Below, piece after piece: positions 42,558 to 50,965 of a stretch of 64,000 nt of DNA. Source of the DNA: Bermanella sp034110565 (GTDB lineage: Bacteria > Pseudomonadota > Gammaproteobacteria > Pseudomonadales > Oceanobacteraceae). The notes under the pieces are model-generated. The model searched no databases, was not told the origin of the DNA, and worked only from the letters and a program-made list of their open reading frames with translations. The stretch spans positions 46,031-110,030 of the forward strand of contig JAWUYY010000030.1 in NCBI GenBank assembly GCA_034110565.1. Direction: 5' to 3'. Within the stretch, counting starts at the first letter, position 1. The number at the start of each line of letters is the position of its first letter. A program made the position numbers and the translations under genes.

Positions 42558-45536
42558 TTATCTAAAGATGCCGATTAAGGTATCAAAAATATCTCTTGCG
42601 ACTGATATCACTTGAGCAGAGGCGTTGTAACCTAATTCAAATTGAATTAACCGTGCGGCTTCTTCATCTAAATTGACACCACTGACAGCATTCACACTGT
42701 CTTGGGTGTTCTGCAGCAATACCTCTGAACTATCGGTATTTATTTGAGCCCGAGCTGTAATTGAACCCACTTCTTCTACCATACGACCATAGGACTCACT
42801 TAAAGTCATATCGCCTTCTACTACTTCTTTATTTTGAATCCCACCTAATAGCGCGCCATTTCGGTTGTCGGTTACGGCGTCTTCATTAAAGTCTACATAA
42901 AATTGATCACCCATTTTAGGTGTCCCTTCCATGGTTAAGTCATAACCTAAATAAACCGGTACCTGCTCAGGTTCAGCCTCGAATAAATTACTAAAAGGCG
43001 GTTCCGATTTAATGGTGATACCTTCGTCCAGCACCACTTTAACTTGGCCACCCATGGTTAGCTTAGCGCTACCATTTGTACCAGCAGGGCTTACCTCTAA
43101 GCGAGTTTGAAAGGAAATATTTCCTTTTTCATTAATATCAACATCCACATCACCATTAAAAAAATACGGCGTGCTAGTGATAGCATCTTTTATCCCGGCT
43201 AATAAATCAGCGCCAGTTGCATAATTATCTTTCAATTCAATTTTAAACGCGCCTTGGCCCGGCACGTCGAATTCAAACGTGTATGGGCCACCTTCAGTAA
43301 AGTCATAACCCTCGTAAGGAGAAAGAGGCTTAGCCAAAGATGCACCGGTTGGGTTCACATATGTATCAACACCATTGGAAACCGCCATGCTATCAGCATG
43401 ATCCCCTTTAAATTCCAGCTGTAAATCTTCACCGTTTAGGGCCGTAATCGTGACGCGAGTACCGTCACTCACAGCCACTACACCCATCTCTTGAAAATCA
43501 AAATTGGCATTAATACGGTCAGCAATAAAATTGGCATTCACTGGGTTAGGTACATCAACAGGGTAACCATCAGCGTATTTAACTTGTGCTACTGGTAATG
43601 TATCGGTAAGACTAACCCCATTTAAATACACTTCTTGTTGCATAAAACCGTTTGGATCATCGCTGAAATTAGTCAGCTGCAATGTGGTCCGCGCAGATGC
43701 CGAAATGCCATTTTGGGCACTTAAAATTTTAGCAATTTCATTAGCCGGAGTTTCAGCTGGTATCGTTAATACACCCCTGCTTTTCGTTCCACCGGTTATA
43801 GGATCTGGGTCACTAATGTTTAATCTTGCAGGGAAAAAACCATTACCCGGTGTTTCGAATACTTTTGTATAATCTTGATAAAATGCATCAGCAGGTATGT
43901 AACCACCCTGTGTTGTAACTGCTGTTTTACTTTCATCTTTTGGTAATAAGTTATTTTTCACACCCGGAATATAGTTTTGATTCATGATAGGTGGGAACAA
44001 AGGCACTGGGTTGGCAGGATCTGAATTATCCAGCACATCATAAGAGGTATCACTAGTAAATTTAATAATTAACGGCGGCGTCAATTCACCAGGAACAGAG
44101 AAGCTTTCTGTACTGGCATCATAAACAGTACCAGAACTAATAATCGCCTCACCAATATTACCCACGTCATAATCTGTCATGACAGCAGTTGCCAATGCAA
44201 TTTCTTGTGGTATTTCAATATTTAATTCAATATCGGCCGCACCGGTACGCGTCGGCATAACGTAAAAAGAATCCCCTTCTTGAAACGTGCCTGCTTCAAA
44301 GGTTAAATCAAATCCTTCTATATCAAAACTTTCGGGGAACTCTGTACTTAACGCATTACTTAATAATATTTCACCATTACTCACTCGTGTCACTTTAAAG
44401 GTAAAATCATTAGGGCCAGTGAATTCAACCTTGTATTCACTATCAGTCAACTGATTAGGGTCCGTAATATACGCCCCCACTTTACGATCATCAGGTAATG
44501 CATTGTCAGCATTACCAATCACACGACTTCTTGCCACTTCAGGGTCATTAATATCGTCAAAGTACAAACCACCTGCTTGACCATTAATATCAATACCCAG
44601 GGCATGTTGCTCATTAATATTAAATTGTAAGGCTATTGCAACTCGACCTAATTGATTGCTGACAGGGTCAAGTACACTATTGCGAAATTCTAAAATACCG
44701 CCAATTTCACCGCCTTGTATTTCAGCGGTAATATCTTGCACGATATTATCACGCTGAAATACGATGGCATCGCGAGTAGGATCTTCGGCACCAGGTTGCG
44801 TTGTAATCGTATTAAAGTCTTTACCTAATACAAGCGGCTGACCATTACCAATAAATATATTAACGGCATCATTATCTTGGGTAACAACACTCACACTGAT
44901 CAATTCGGATAGCTCTTTAATAGCAAGATCACGCTTATCTAATAGATCATTTGGGTAATTACCATTTGCAGTGGCTGTTGCAAATTGAATTTGCACATTA
45001 AGCTCAGCAATGGATTCACCTAAGGTCGTAATTTGTGTGGCTATCGCACCTAGCTGGCCATTTAAAATTTCGTTGCTATCCGTTAAACGATCGTTAATCG
45101 AATGAAAGCGATCCACTAATCCTTGCGACTCACTGATTAAAACCTGACGAGCCGGTAATGAACTAGGGTCATCTATCGCAGCCTGAAACGCGCCAAACAT
45201 ATTTTCAATGCCCGGCTGAATCCCCGTGCTTGGGTCTGCTAATAAGCTATCTATTTGTGCAGCGTTGGTTGAAAGGGTCTCAAAATAATTAAAGGTTGAA
45301 GTGTCTTTTTGTAGTTGGCCAACTAAGAATTCATCATAAATTCGACGAACTTCTGTCACCATGGCACCACTACCAATCCACACACCACCTTGAAATTGTG
45401 GGTTGTTATTGGTAATGGTCGCATCTTGACGGCTATAACCTTCTGTATCCACGTTCGCAATGTTATGACCTGTGACCGTCAATGCGGTTTGGTGAACACG
45501 TAAACCGGATATACCTATATTTAATAAGTTAGACAT
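42558..45536 (-). CDS. flgK: Hook-filament junction protein FlgK (HAP1), enlarged
   Basis: 992 residues; most FlgK have 450-680. Conserved ends: MSNLLNIGISGLRVHQTALTVTGHNIANVDTEGYSRQ and, at the C-terminus, SGVNLDEEAARLIQFELGYNASAQVISVARDIFDTLIGIF. The middle (about 330-900) contains stacked beta-rich modules; one near 755 (YTFEFDVPGQG... with TGADLLAGIKDAI) resembles those in FliD and FlgE. It connects the hook (FlgE) to FlgL. It starts three bases after the flgJ stop, so it is probably translated in the same unit. Confidence 0.94.
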   Translation of the reverse strand: MSNLLNIGISGLRVHQTALTVTGHNIANVDTEGYSRQDATITNNNPQFQGGVWIGSGAMVTEVRRIYDEFLVGQLQKDTSTFNYFETLSTNAAQIDSLLADPSTGIQPGIENMFGAFQAAIDDPSSLPARQVLISESQGLVDRFHSINDRLTDSNEILNGQLGAIATQITTLGESIAELNVQIQFATATANGNYPNDLLDKRDLAIKELSELISVSVVTQDNDAVNIFIGNGQPLVLGKDFNTITTQPGAEDPTRDAIVFQRDNIVQDITAEIQGGEIGGILEFRNSVLDPVSNQLGRVAIALQFNINEQHALGIDINGQAGGLYFDDINDPEVARSRVIGNADNALPDDRKVGAYITDPNQLTDSEYKVEFTGPNDFTFKVTRVSNGEILLSNALSTEFPESFDIEGFDLTFEAGTFQEGDSFYVMPTRTGAADIELNIEIPQEIALATAVMTDYDVGNIGEAIISSGTVYDASTESFSVPGELTPPLIIKFTSDTSYDVLDNSDPANPVPLFPPIMNQNYIPGVKNNLLPKDESKTAVTTQGGYIPADAFYQDYTKVFETPGNGFFPARLNISDPDPITGGTKSRGVLTIPAETPANEIAKILSAQNGISASARTTLQLTNFSDDPNGFMQQEVYLNGVSLTDTLPVAQVKYADGYPVDVPNPVNANFIADRINANFDFQEMGVVAVSDGTRVTITALNGEDLQLEFKGDHADSMAVSNGVDTYVNPTGASLAKPLSPYEGYDFTEGGPYTFEFDVPGQGAFKIELKDNYATGADLLAGIKDAITSTPYFFNGDVDVDINEKGNISFQTRLEVSPAGTNGSAKLTMGGQVKVVLDEGITIKSEPPFSNLFEAEPEQVPVYLGYDLTMEGTPKMGDQFYVDFNEDAVTDNRNGALLGGIQNKEVVEGDMTLSESYGRMVEEVGSITARAQINTDSSEVLLQNTQDSVNAVSGVNLDEEAARLIQFELGYNASAQVISVARDIFDTLIGIFR

Positions 45537-45538
45537 GG

Positions 45539-46654
45539 CTAACCTCGACCAGCACGGTCAATGGCTTGAGATAACATATCGCCACCAGCAATACGTTGAA
45601 TTTTTTTCGCGTACTGAGGATCTGTCGCATATCCTCCTTGCTGTAAACCTTCGCTATAGCCTTTTACGCTTTCTCCATTTTCAATAGCGTCTTGATAGCG
45701 ATCACTTTCTTTCACAAATTTTGCGTAATCCTTCAAGCTATGTTCATAAGATTCATATACACGAAATGGCGCCACTTCTTTTTGTGCAATGCCATCTCGG
45801 TATTCAAGTGTCGAAACATTTGCAACACCACCATCCCAACGTTGATCCGCTTTGATACCAAATAAGTTATGACTATTCTGACCGTCACCTTTATGAATAA
45901 TGTGTTTTCCCCAACCGGTTTCAAGCGCCGCTTGCGCCACGATGGCTTTAGGATCGACACCCATCACTTCACCTACTTTTTGTGCCACTGGCCATAAAAT
46001 ATCCACAAATTCTTGTGGTGTTTCAAATGCCGACTGCTTGGTAATCGGGCCTAATTGTTCGCTGGTAGGCGTTACTTTAATGTCAGGCTTGGTAGGTGTC
46101 ACATTGATGGAAGAACGAGGCTGAATCATCGCAGGCGCCACTGTATTTAATGGCTCAACTTTATGCCCGGCTTCATCTAATGATTTCACTTGCGGTAGAG
46201 AATCAGTAATCGAATAAGGTTTTTCTGTGTGGTTAAGTGGCGCTAAATTCAAATTCGGTTTTAATGTCGAAAATGAATTTTCCCCAGTGTACTCGCGAAT
46301 AGCATGTTCGCGGGTCGGTTCTTCTCCATTAGGGTCTTGCACATTAAACTGATCTTTTAATTGACGATAAATACTATCCGCCAAACCAATACCTTCACCT
46401 TGGCTCATGGAAAGGGCCAATTGATCATCAAACATTTGGCGATAGAATTTCGACTCATTGGTGTTGAGTGGATTATCTTCTTCAAACACAGCATTCGCAT
46501 CACGCATGCTTTTCAGCATCATGCCAACAAACATGGACTCAAACTGATGAGCGACTTCTTTTAATGCCTCAGCTTCTTTGTCTTCGCCCATATTGCTAAT
46601 GGCGTTTAAAGACGAAAGGTCATTGTAGTTGTAGGTATTGCTTATATTATTCAT
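45539..46654 (-). CDS. flgJ: Rod-cap peptidoglycan hydrolase FlgJ
   Basis: 371 residues. The N-terminal rod-binding part (QFESMFVGMMLKSMRDAN) is followed by a 110-residue linker and a C-terminal beta-N-acetylglucosaminidase domain (FVDILWPVAQKVGEVMGVDPKAIVAQAALETGWG; Glu of ALETGWG is catalytic in the family; GQNSHNLFGIKADQRW follows). It opens the peptidoglycan for rod growth. It begins its own transcription unit: a sigma54 promoter lies 33 bases upstream and the preceding gene is separated by 128 bases. Confidence 0.94.
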   Translation of the reverse strand: MNNISNTYNYNDLSSLNAISNMGEDKEAEALKEVAHQFESMFVGMMLKSMRDANAVFEEDNPLNTNESKFYRQMFDDQLALSMSQGEGIGLADSIYRQLKDQFNVQDPNGEEPTREHAIREYTGENSFSTLKPNLNLAPLNHTEKPYSITDSLPQVKSLDEAGHKVEPLNTVAPAMIQPRSSINVTPTKPDIKVTPTSEQLGPITKQSAFETPQEFVDILWPVAQKVGEVMGVDPKAIVAQAALETGWGKHIIHKGDGQNSHNLFGIKADQRWDGGVANVSTLEYRDGIAQKEVAPFRVYESYEHSLKDYAKFVKESDRYQDAIENGESVKGYSEGLQQGGYATDPQYAKKIQRIAGGDMLSQAIDRAGRG

Positions 46655-46686
46655 AGCAACGTCTTCTGTTTATTTAACCTTTATAA

Positions 46687-46702
46687 AGCAAACCTTAGGC
46701 CA
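46687..46702 (-). promoter_or_regulatory. Sigma54 (-24/-12) promoter of flgJKL
   Basis: Minus strand TGGCCTA-N4-TTGCT (rc of 46687-46702) with GG and GC at the -24 and -12 positions. Consensus TGGCACG-N4-TTGCW. Confidence 0.65.
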
Positions 46703-46756
46703 AACTCATAAGTCGTTGATTTTATAGGATTTTATAGGATTATCTTGATAGGAAAG

Positions 46757-46781
46757 CGGCAATATTTGCCGTAAGCGGCAA
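46757..46781. promoter_or_regulatory. CGGCAA/TTGCCG repeat cluster upstream of the flgJ promoter
   Basis: CGGCAA (46757-46762), TTGCCG (46766-46771) and CGGCAA (46776-46781). The nearest is 55 bases upstream of the sigma54 promoter. Likely enhancer site for the flagellar sigma54 activator (FlrC/FleR type); see findings. Confidence 0.5.
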
Positions 46782-46782
46782 G

Positions 46783-47109
46783 CTATTTGTGTTGAGCGAT
46801 ATCAGAATATAAGCGTATACGTTTACCTGTATTTTTATACTTAATGATCTCTTCGCCTTTTTCTTGTTTGTTCACTTGCATGTCTGCCAACATAGTTTGG
46901 CTTTTGACTTGAATCTCTTTTAACACCGTTAGGTCATTCTGGTTGATGTCTTCCATAAAGTGAGAGAATAAACATTCAAGCGCCTGCTGACGCATTTTTA
47001 ATTTGTGCTCGAGCGTAGCCAGACTGTGCTCTTGTGCTAGCTGCTGAATATCTGCCTCTAGTGCCAAAATGTTATCCAGCGCTTGTTGTTTATTTTTTGG
47101 CTCTTGCAC
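46783..47109 (-). CDS. FliT-like small coiled-coil flagellar protein
   Basis: 108 residues, all helical and charged. The pattern ALEADIQQLAQEHSLATLEHKLKMRQQALECLF, with E-x-x-x-R-x-x-x-L-x-x-LF, resembles FliT, the export chaperone of FliD, and small flagellar proteins of that fold. I cannot prove it by reading. It sits between flgI and flgJ, 28 bases after flgI, instead of after fliD-fliS where FliT is usually found. It could be a chaperone for a rod or hook export substrate. Confidence 0.5.
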   Translation of the reverse strand: MQEPKNKQQALDNILALEADIQQLAQEHSLATLEHKLKMRQQALECLFSHFMEDINQNDLTVLKEIQVKSQTMLADMQVNKQEKGEEIIKYKNTGKRIRLYSDIAQHK

Positions 47110-47137
47110 AGTTTAATCCTTAAGCGTTCTTACGATA

Positions 47138-48238
47138 CTAGATCACAATCAATTCAGCGTTCAATGCACCCGCTTGTTTGAGTGCTTCTAGAATTGCCAT
47201 TAAATCACCTGGGGCGGCCCCCACTTCATTCACGGCTTTGACGATTTCATCCAAAGACACACCAGGCGCAAATACAAACATAGGGTTACCCTCTTCATCT
47301 GCATTAATTTCTGTTTGAGGTGTAACGACCGTTTCACCATTGGCCAATGCACCGGGCTGATTTACGTCGAAATTCTCTTTTACTGTTACGGTTAAACTAC
47401 CATGGGTCACGGCCACCGGTTGAATACGCACATGCTTGCCAATAACAATCGTGCCTGTTCGGCTGTTTATGATGACTTTCGCCGTCGCTTCACCTGGGGT
47501 GACATCTAGGTTTTCAATCATGGATAAAAACGATACTCGCTGACTAGGATCACGCGGGGCGCTTACTCTAACTGACGTCGCATCTACCGCGTAAGCGGTT
47601 TCAGGGCCTAATAAACCATTGATGCGATCAGATAAGCGCTTAGCAGTGGTGAAGTCGGCGTAATTCAAATTCAACACTAAGCTATCCCCATGAGAAAAGC
47701 CGTTTGCCACGGCCCGTTCAACCGTTGCCCCGTTAGGAATGCGGCCCACACTGGGTACATTAACGGTAATACTCGAACCATCTGCGCCATCTACACCAAA
47801 GCCACCTACCACGAGGTTACCTTGTGCTACCGCATAAATTTGCCCATCTGCACCGCGCAATGGCGCAAACAATAAGGTGCCACCACGTAAACTTTTAGAG
47901 TTACCAATACTAGAAACCGTCACGTCGATGGTTTGCCCAGGTTTTGAAAAGGGCGGCAAGCTTGCTGTTAACGAAACCGCTGCAATGTTTTTAAGTTTAG
48001 GGTCAGTTCCCGCTGGAATCGAGATACCAAATTCGTTCATCATGTTAATAAAGGTCTGGTTGGTAAAAGGCGCTTTATCACCTGTTCCATCAAGACCCAC
48101 TACTAAGCCGTACCCCACCATTTGGTTAGAGCGTACGCCCGCTACAGAGGTAATGTCTTTTACCCGTTGTGCGTAAGAAGGCAAAGCGAGTAATAACGCC
48201 ATGCAGATATTTATTATGCCGATTGTACCGAATTTCAT
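47138..48238 (-). CDS. flgI: Flagellar P-ring protein FlgI
   Basis: 366 residues. Sec signal peptide (MKFGTIGIINICMALLLALPSYA) then QRVKDITSVAGVRSNQMVGYGLVVGLDGTGD, the FlgI hallmark, and GDLMAILEALKQAGALNAELIVI at the end. It forms the periplasmic P ring around the rod. ATG 48238 has GAGG at -5 and is preferred to the GTG two codons upstream. Confidence 0.96.
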   Translation of the reverse strand: MKFGTIGIINICMALLLALPSYAQRVKDITSVAGVRSNQMVGYGLVVGLDGTGDKAPFTNQTFINMMNEFGISIPAGTDPKLKNIAAVSLTASLPPFSKPGQTIDVTVSSIGNSKSLRGGTLLFAPLRGADGQIYAVAQGNLVVGGFGVDGADGSSITVNVPSVGRIPNGATVERAVANGFSHGDSLVLNLNYADFTTAKRLSDRINGLLGPETAYAVDATSVRVSAPRDPSQRVSFLSMIENLDVTPGEATAKVIINSRTGTIVIGKHVRIQPVAVTHGSLTVTVKENFDVNQPGALANGETVVTPQTEINADEEGNPMFVFAPGVSLDEIVKAVNEVGAAPGDLMAILEALKQAGALNAELIVI

Positions 48239-48337
48239 AACCACCTCTTGTACCGAGCCGTCAATGCTCAGTCACAACCTAATATACCTGCAATTTACTC
48301 GCCGCCTTAGACGGAAGTATTCTCAAACTCATGCTGC

Positions 48338-49003
48338 TTAGAGCGGCCACCAAGGGCTGTTGAATACTCGACTCAACCAGCCTTGTTTACTGGCATTAGC
48401 GACCGTCCCTGTGCCACCATAACTGATGCGCGCATCGGCTAATTTATTCGATAAAACAGTATTATCAGGGCCAATATCTTGTGGGCGAACTAACCCTCGC
48501 ACTCGGATGAACTCGTCCCCTTCATTCAAGCTTAACCACTTTTCGCCTCGTACTTCTAAGACACCGTTAGGTAAAATATCACTGATGGTCACTGTGATTT
48601 GCCCTTGCAAGCTATTGCTTTGATCCGCATCACCAGAACCTGAAAATGAGCGTTCTGAAACCGCAGTGGCTGACAAGATAGAAGGTGTACGATTAAAGAT
48701 ACTCACATCACCTAAACCGATATCACTGTCTTTTTGTAATGTGGAGCTATTAGATTTTGACGCTTGTGTTTGTTCTTGCAGCATCACGGTAATCACATCA
48801 CCAATGCGTTTAGCGCGCTGGTCGCTGTATAACGACAATGAATAGTTAGGCTGATATAGCGAGCCTCCCGTTGATGCAGGCGGGGTTAATGACTGAGCCG
48901 GAACAGGTGCAAACCTTGGATCATCTGGTTTTTCATCTACCGGTAATATGGTGCTGCATCCTGTTAGCACCATGGCGATCAAACTGATGTGTAAATGTTT
49001 CAT
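48338..49003 (-). CDS. flgH: Flagellar L-ring lipoprotein FlgH
   Basis: 221 residues with a lipoprotein signal (lipobox LTGC, cysteine 16). SLYSDQRAKRIGDVITVMLQEQTQASKSN, LPNGVLEVRGEKWLSLNEGDEFIRVRGLVRP and SYGGTGTVANASKQGWLSRVF are typical. It forms the outer-membrane L ring. Part of the flgFGHI unit. Confidence 0.96.
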   Translation of the reverse strand: MKHLHISLIAMVLTGCSTILPVDEKPDDPRFAPVPAQSLTPPASTGGSLYQPNYSLSLYSDQRAKRIGDVITVMLQEQTQASKSNSSTLQKDSDIGLGDVSIFNRTPSILSATAVSERSFSGSGDADQSNSLQGQITVTISDILPNGVLEVRGEKWLSLNEGDEFIRVRGLVRPQDIGPDNTVLSNKLADARISYGGTGTVANASKQGWLSRVFNSPWWPL

Positions 49004-49106
49004 GGTGTACCTCTTTGTTTACGTTATGTCGCCTGCTATACCAAAAGTACTCGCTGTGCGCACAGGTAGCCTCTTACAAATTGTACGAGGCTTTAGCTGA
49101 TTTCAA

Positions 49107-49892
49107 TTACGTATTCTGCGCTAGATATTGCAGCATTTGATCTGCACTGCTGACCACTTTCGAATTCATTTCGTAAGCCCGCTGCACGGTGATCATTTGC
49201 ACTAATTCCTCTACCACTTTTACGTTCGAGTTTTCTAAGAAACCTTGTTCAATAGAGCCAAACCCTTCTTCACTGGCTACACCGACTTGTGGTGCGCCAC
49301 TGGATGCCGTTTCTAGAAATAAATTACCACCCATGGCTTGCAAGCCAGCTGGGTTAATAAAATCCACTACATCTATCTGGCCAATTTCTTGTGGCGCCGT
49401 TTCACCAAATTGCGTCACACTCACAATGCCATCACGACTTATAGTGAGCGTGTTTGTTTGATCAGGTACGGTAATATTTGGCTCAAGCAAATAACCCACT
49501 GCATTCACCACTTGCCCTTCTGCATCCATATGGAAGGTACCATCGCGGGTATACGCAACGGTGCCATCCGGCATCGCAATTTGGAAAAAACCGCGACCAT
49601 TAATGGCTAAATCTAATGGTTGTGAGGTTTCCTGTAAGCTACCCGTTGTATGAATTTTTTGTGTGCCGACCACTTTCACACCCGTACCAAGCTGTAAGCC
49701 AGATGGTAAGCGTGAGTCTTGGCTAGACAAGGCACCCGGTTGACGCTGGATCTGATAAATTAAATCTTCAAATACCGCACGGTCTTTTTTAAAGCCCGTC
49801 GTCGATACGTTCGCAAGGTTATTTGAAATCGTTGTTAAATTATAATCTTGCGCATTTAAACCGGTTTTACTGACCCATAATGCTGCGTGCAT
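49107..49892 (-). CDS. flgG: Distal rod protein FlgG
   Basis: 261 residues, the usual length. MHAALWVSKTGLNAQDYNLTTISNNLANVSTTGFKKDRA is the FlgG start; the C-terminal LENSNVKVVEELVQMITVQRAYEMNSKVV is the rod-family end. AGGAGG precedes the start. Not enlarged, unlike the hook protein, so growth is confined to parts outside the rod. Confidence 0.96.
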   Translation of the reverse strand: MHAALWVSKTGLNAQDYNLTTISNNLANVSTTGFKKDRAVFEDLIYQIQRQPGALSSQDSRLPSGLQLGTGVKVVGTQKIHTTGSLQETSQPLDLAINGRGFFQIAMPDGTVAYTRDGTFHMDAEGQVVNAVGYLLEPNITVPDQTNTLTISRDGIVSVTQFGETAPQEIGQIDVVDFINPAGLQAMGGNLFLETASSGAPQVGVASEEGFGSIEQGFLENSNVKVVEELVQMITVQRAYEMNSKVVSSADQMLQYLAQNT

Positions 49893-49961
49893 AATTGCCT
49901 CCTGTAAGGTGCATAAAAAATAATGTTTCTATTTTATTTTTTATATTCACTTACCTATTAA

Positions 49962-50711
49962 TTATTGAATTTCTAAAATCTGTTGTGTCGCTTGTGCATT
50001 TTCATCCGCTGTTTTCATCATCTTTACTTGCAATTCATATTGTCTATGTAAAGACATAATTTGTGTCAAAGACTGTACTGCATTGACGTTACTGTGTTCT
50101 AAGTGTCCGGATTCAACTCTGACTGTTGGATCTAATGGCTGCACATCGCCTGGCTGCTGACCACGCATGCGAAACAAACCATCTTGACCTTTTTCCATTT
50201 CAAATTGATCTGGCAATACTAATTTTAATCGTTCTACATCCGCGATGACCGCAGGGTTATCGCCTAGTGCCTGAATAGAGATGGTGCCATCACCTGCAAT
50301 TTCTACTTTTTCGTAAGGCGGAATGACTAGTGGCCCCGCGTTGCCAATCACTTGTAAGCCTTCGCCGTTAAGCAAGCGACCAAACTGATCCACATTTAAG
50401 TCGCCACGGCGAGTGTAAGCTTCTTCACCATTGGCATCTTGCACGGCGATCCAACCTTGATTGTCGATGGCAATATCTAAATCCCGACCGGTATGCACCA
50501 AGGTGCCTGGATTAAAATCACTGGCTGGACGTTCTTCCATGGCGTATGCACGGGTTGGGTAGTAATCACCAAAAACCGGCATCGAACGAGCATGTTCGAA
50601 ATCACGGCGGAAACCTGTGGTACTCACGTTGGCTAAGTTATTGGCCTCGGCTGTTTGGCCCAAGGTATTTTGTTTGGCCCCGGACATGGCGATATATAAC
50701 GCGCGATCCAT
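49962..50711 (-). CDS. flgF: Proximal rod protein FlgF
   Basis: 249 residues. MDRALYIAMSGAKQNTLGQTAEANNLANVSTTGFRRDF and the C-terminal LEHSNVNAVQSLTQIMSLHRQYELQVKMM identify it. It is the first gene of flgFGHI, with its own sigma54 promoter 76 bases upstream and a CGGCAA in the leader. Confidence 0.95.
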   Translation of the reverse strand: MDRALYIAMSGAKQNTLGQTAEANNLANVSTTGFRRDFEHARSMPVFGDYYPTRAYAMEERPASDFNPGTLVHTGRDLDIAIDNQGWIAVQDANGEEAYTRRGDLNVDQFGRLLNGEGLQVIGNAGPLVIPPYEKVEIAGDGTISIQALGDNPAVIADVERLKLVLPDQFEMEKGQDGLFRMRGQQPGDVQPLDPTVRVESGHLEHSNVNAVQSLTQIMSLHRQYELQVKMMKTADENAQATQQILEIQ

Positions 50712-50786
50712 ACATACTCCTAATTCATCGCGTTTGGCTTTTTTAGGTTTTAAAAAAGCGGCAAACGGTTTATCTAATTAAGGAAT

Positions 50787-50802
50787 TGCAAAGGAGGTGC
50801 CA
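50787..50802 (-). promoter_or_regulatory. Sigma54 promoter of flgFGHI
   Basis: Minus strand TGGCACC-N4-TTGCA (rc of 50787-50802), one base from the consensus. A CGGCAA at 50759-50764 lies downstream of it and a CGGCAA/TTGCCG pair at 50910-50934 upstream. Confidence 0.78.
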
Positions 50803-50859
50803 AGTTTAGAAAAGCAAGAAAGAGAGCCCTGATATTGAACGCTAGGTGCTGAACAGCAT

Positions 50860-50892
50860 GATGCACTTAACCTTTAATCGATTAAGTGCATC
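50860..50892. repeat. 11-base-arm inverted repeat downstream of flgE
   Basis: GATGCACTTAA (50860-50870) and TTAAGTGCATC (50882-50892) are perfect complements around an 11-base loop. It sits next to the flgE terminator and upstream of the flgF promoter; it could be a second terminator stem or a protein site. Confidence 0.45.
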
Positions 50893-50898
50893 TAAAAA

Positions 50899-50934
50899 TA
50901 ATAAAAGGGCGGCAAAGCCGGAGGCGCTTTGCCG
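50899..50934 (-). terminator. Terminator of flgBCDE
   Basis: Minus strand CGGCAAAGC...GCTTTGCCG hairpin (50910-50934) followed by a T-rich tract, 31 bases past the flgE stop. The stem also contains a CGGCAA/TTGCCG pair. Confidence 0.75.
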
Positions 50935-50965
50935 TGATGTTACCTAATGGCCGTTATTCAGGTTA

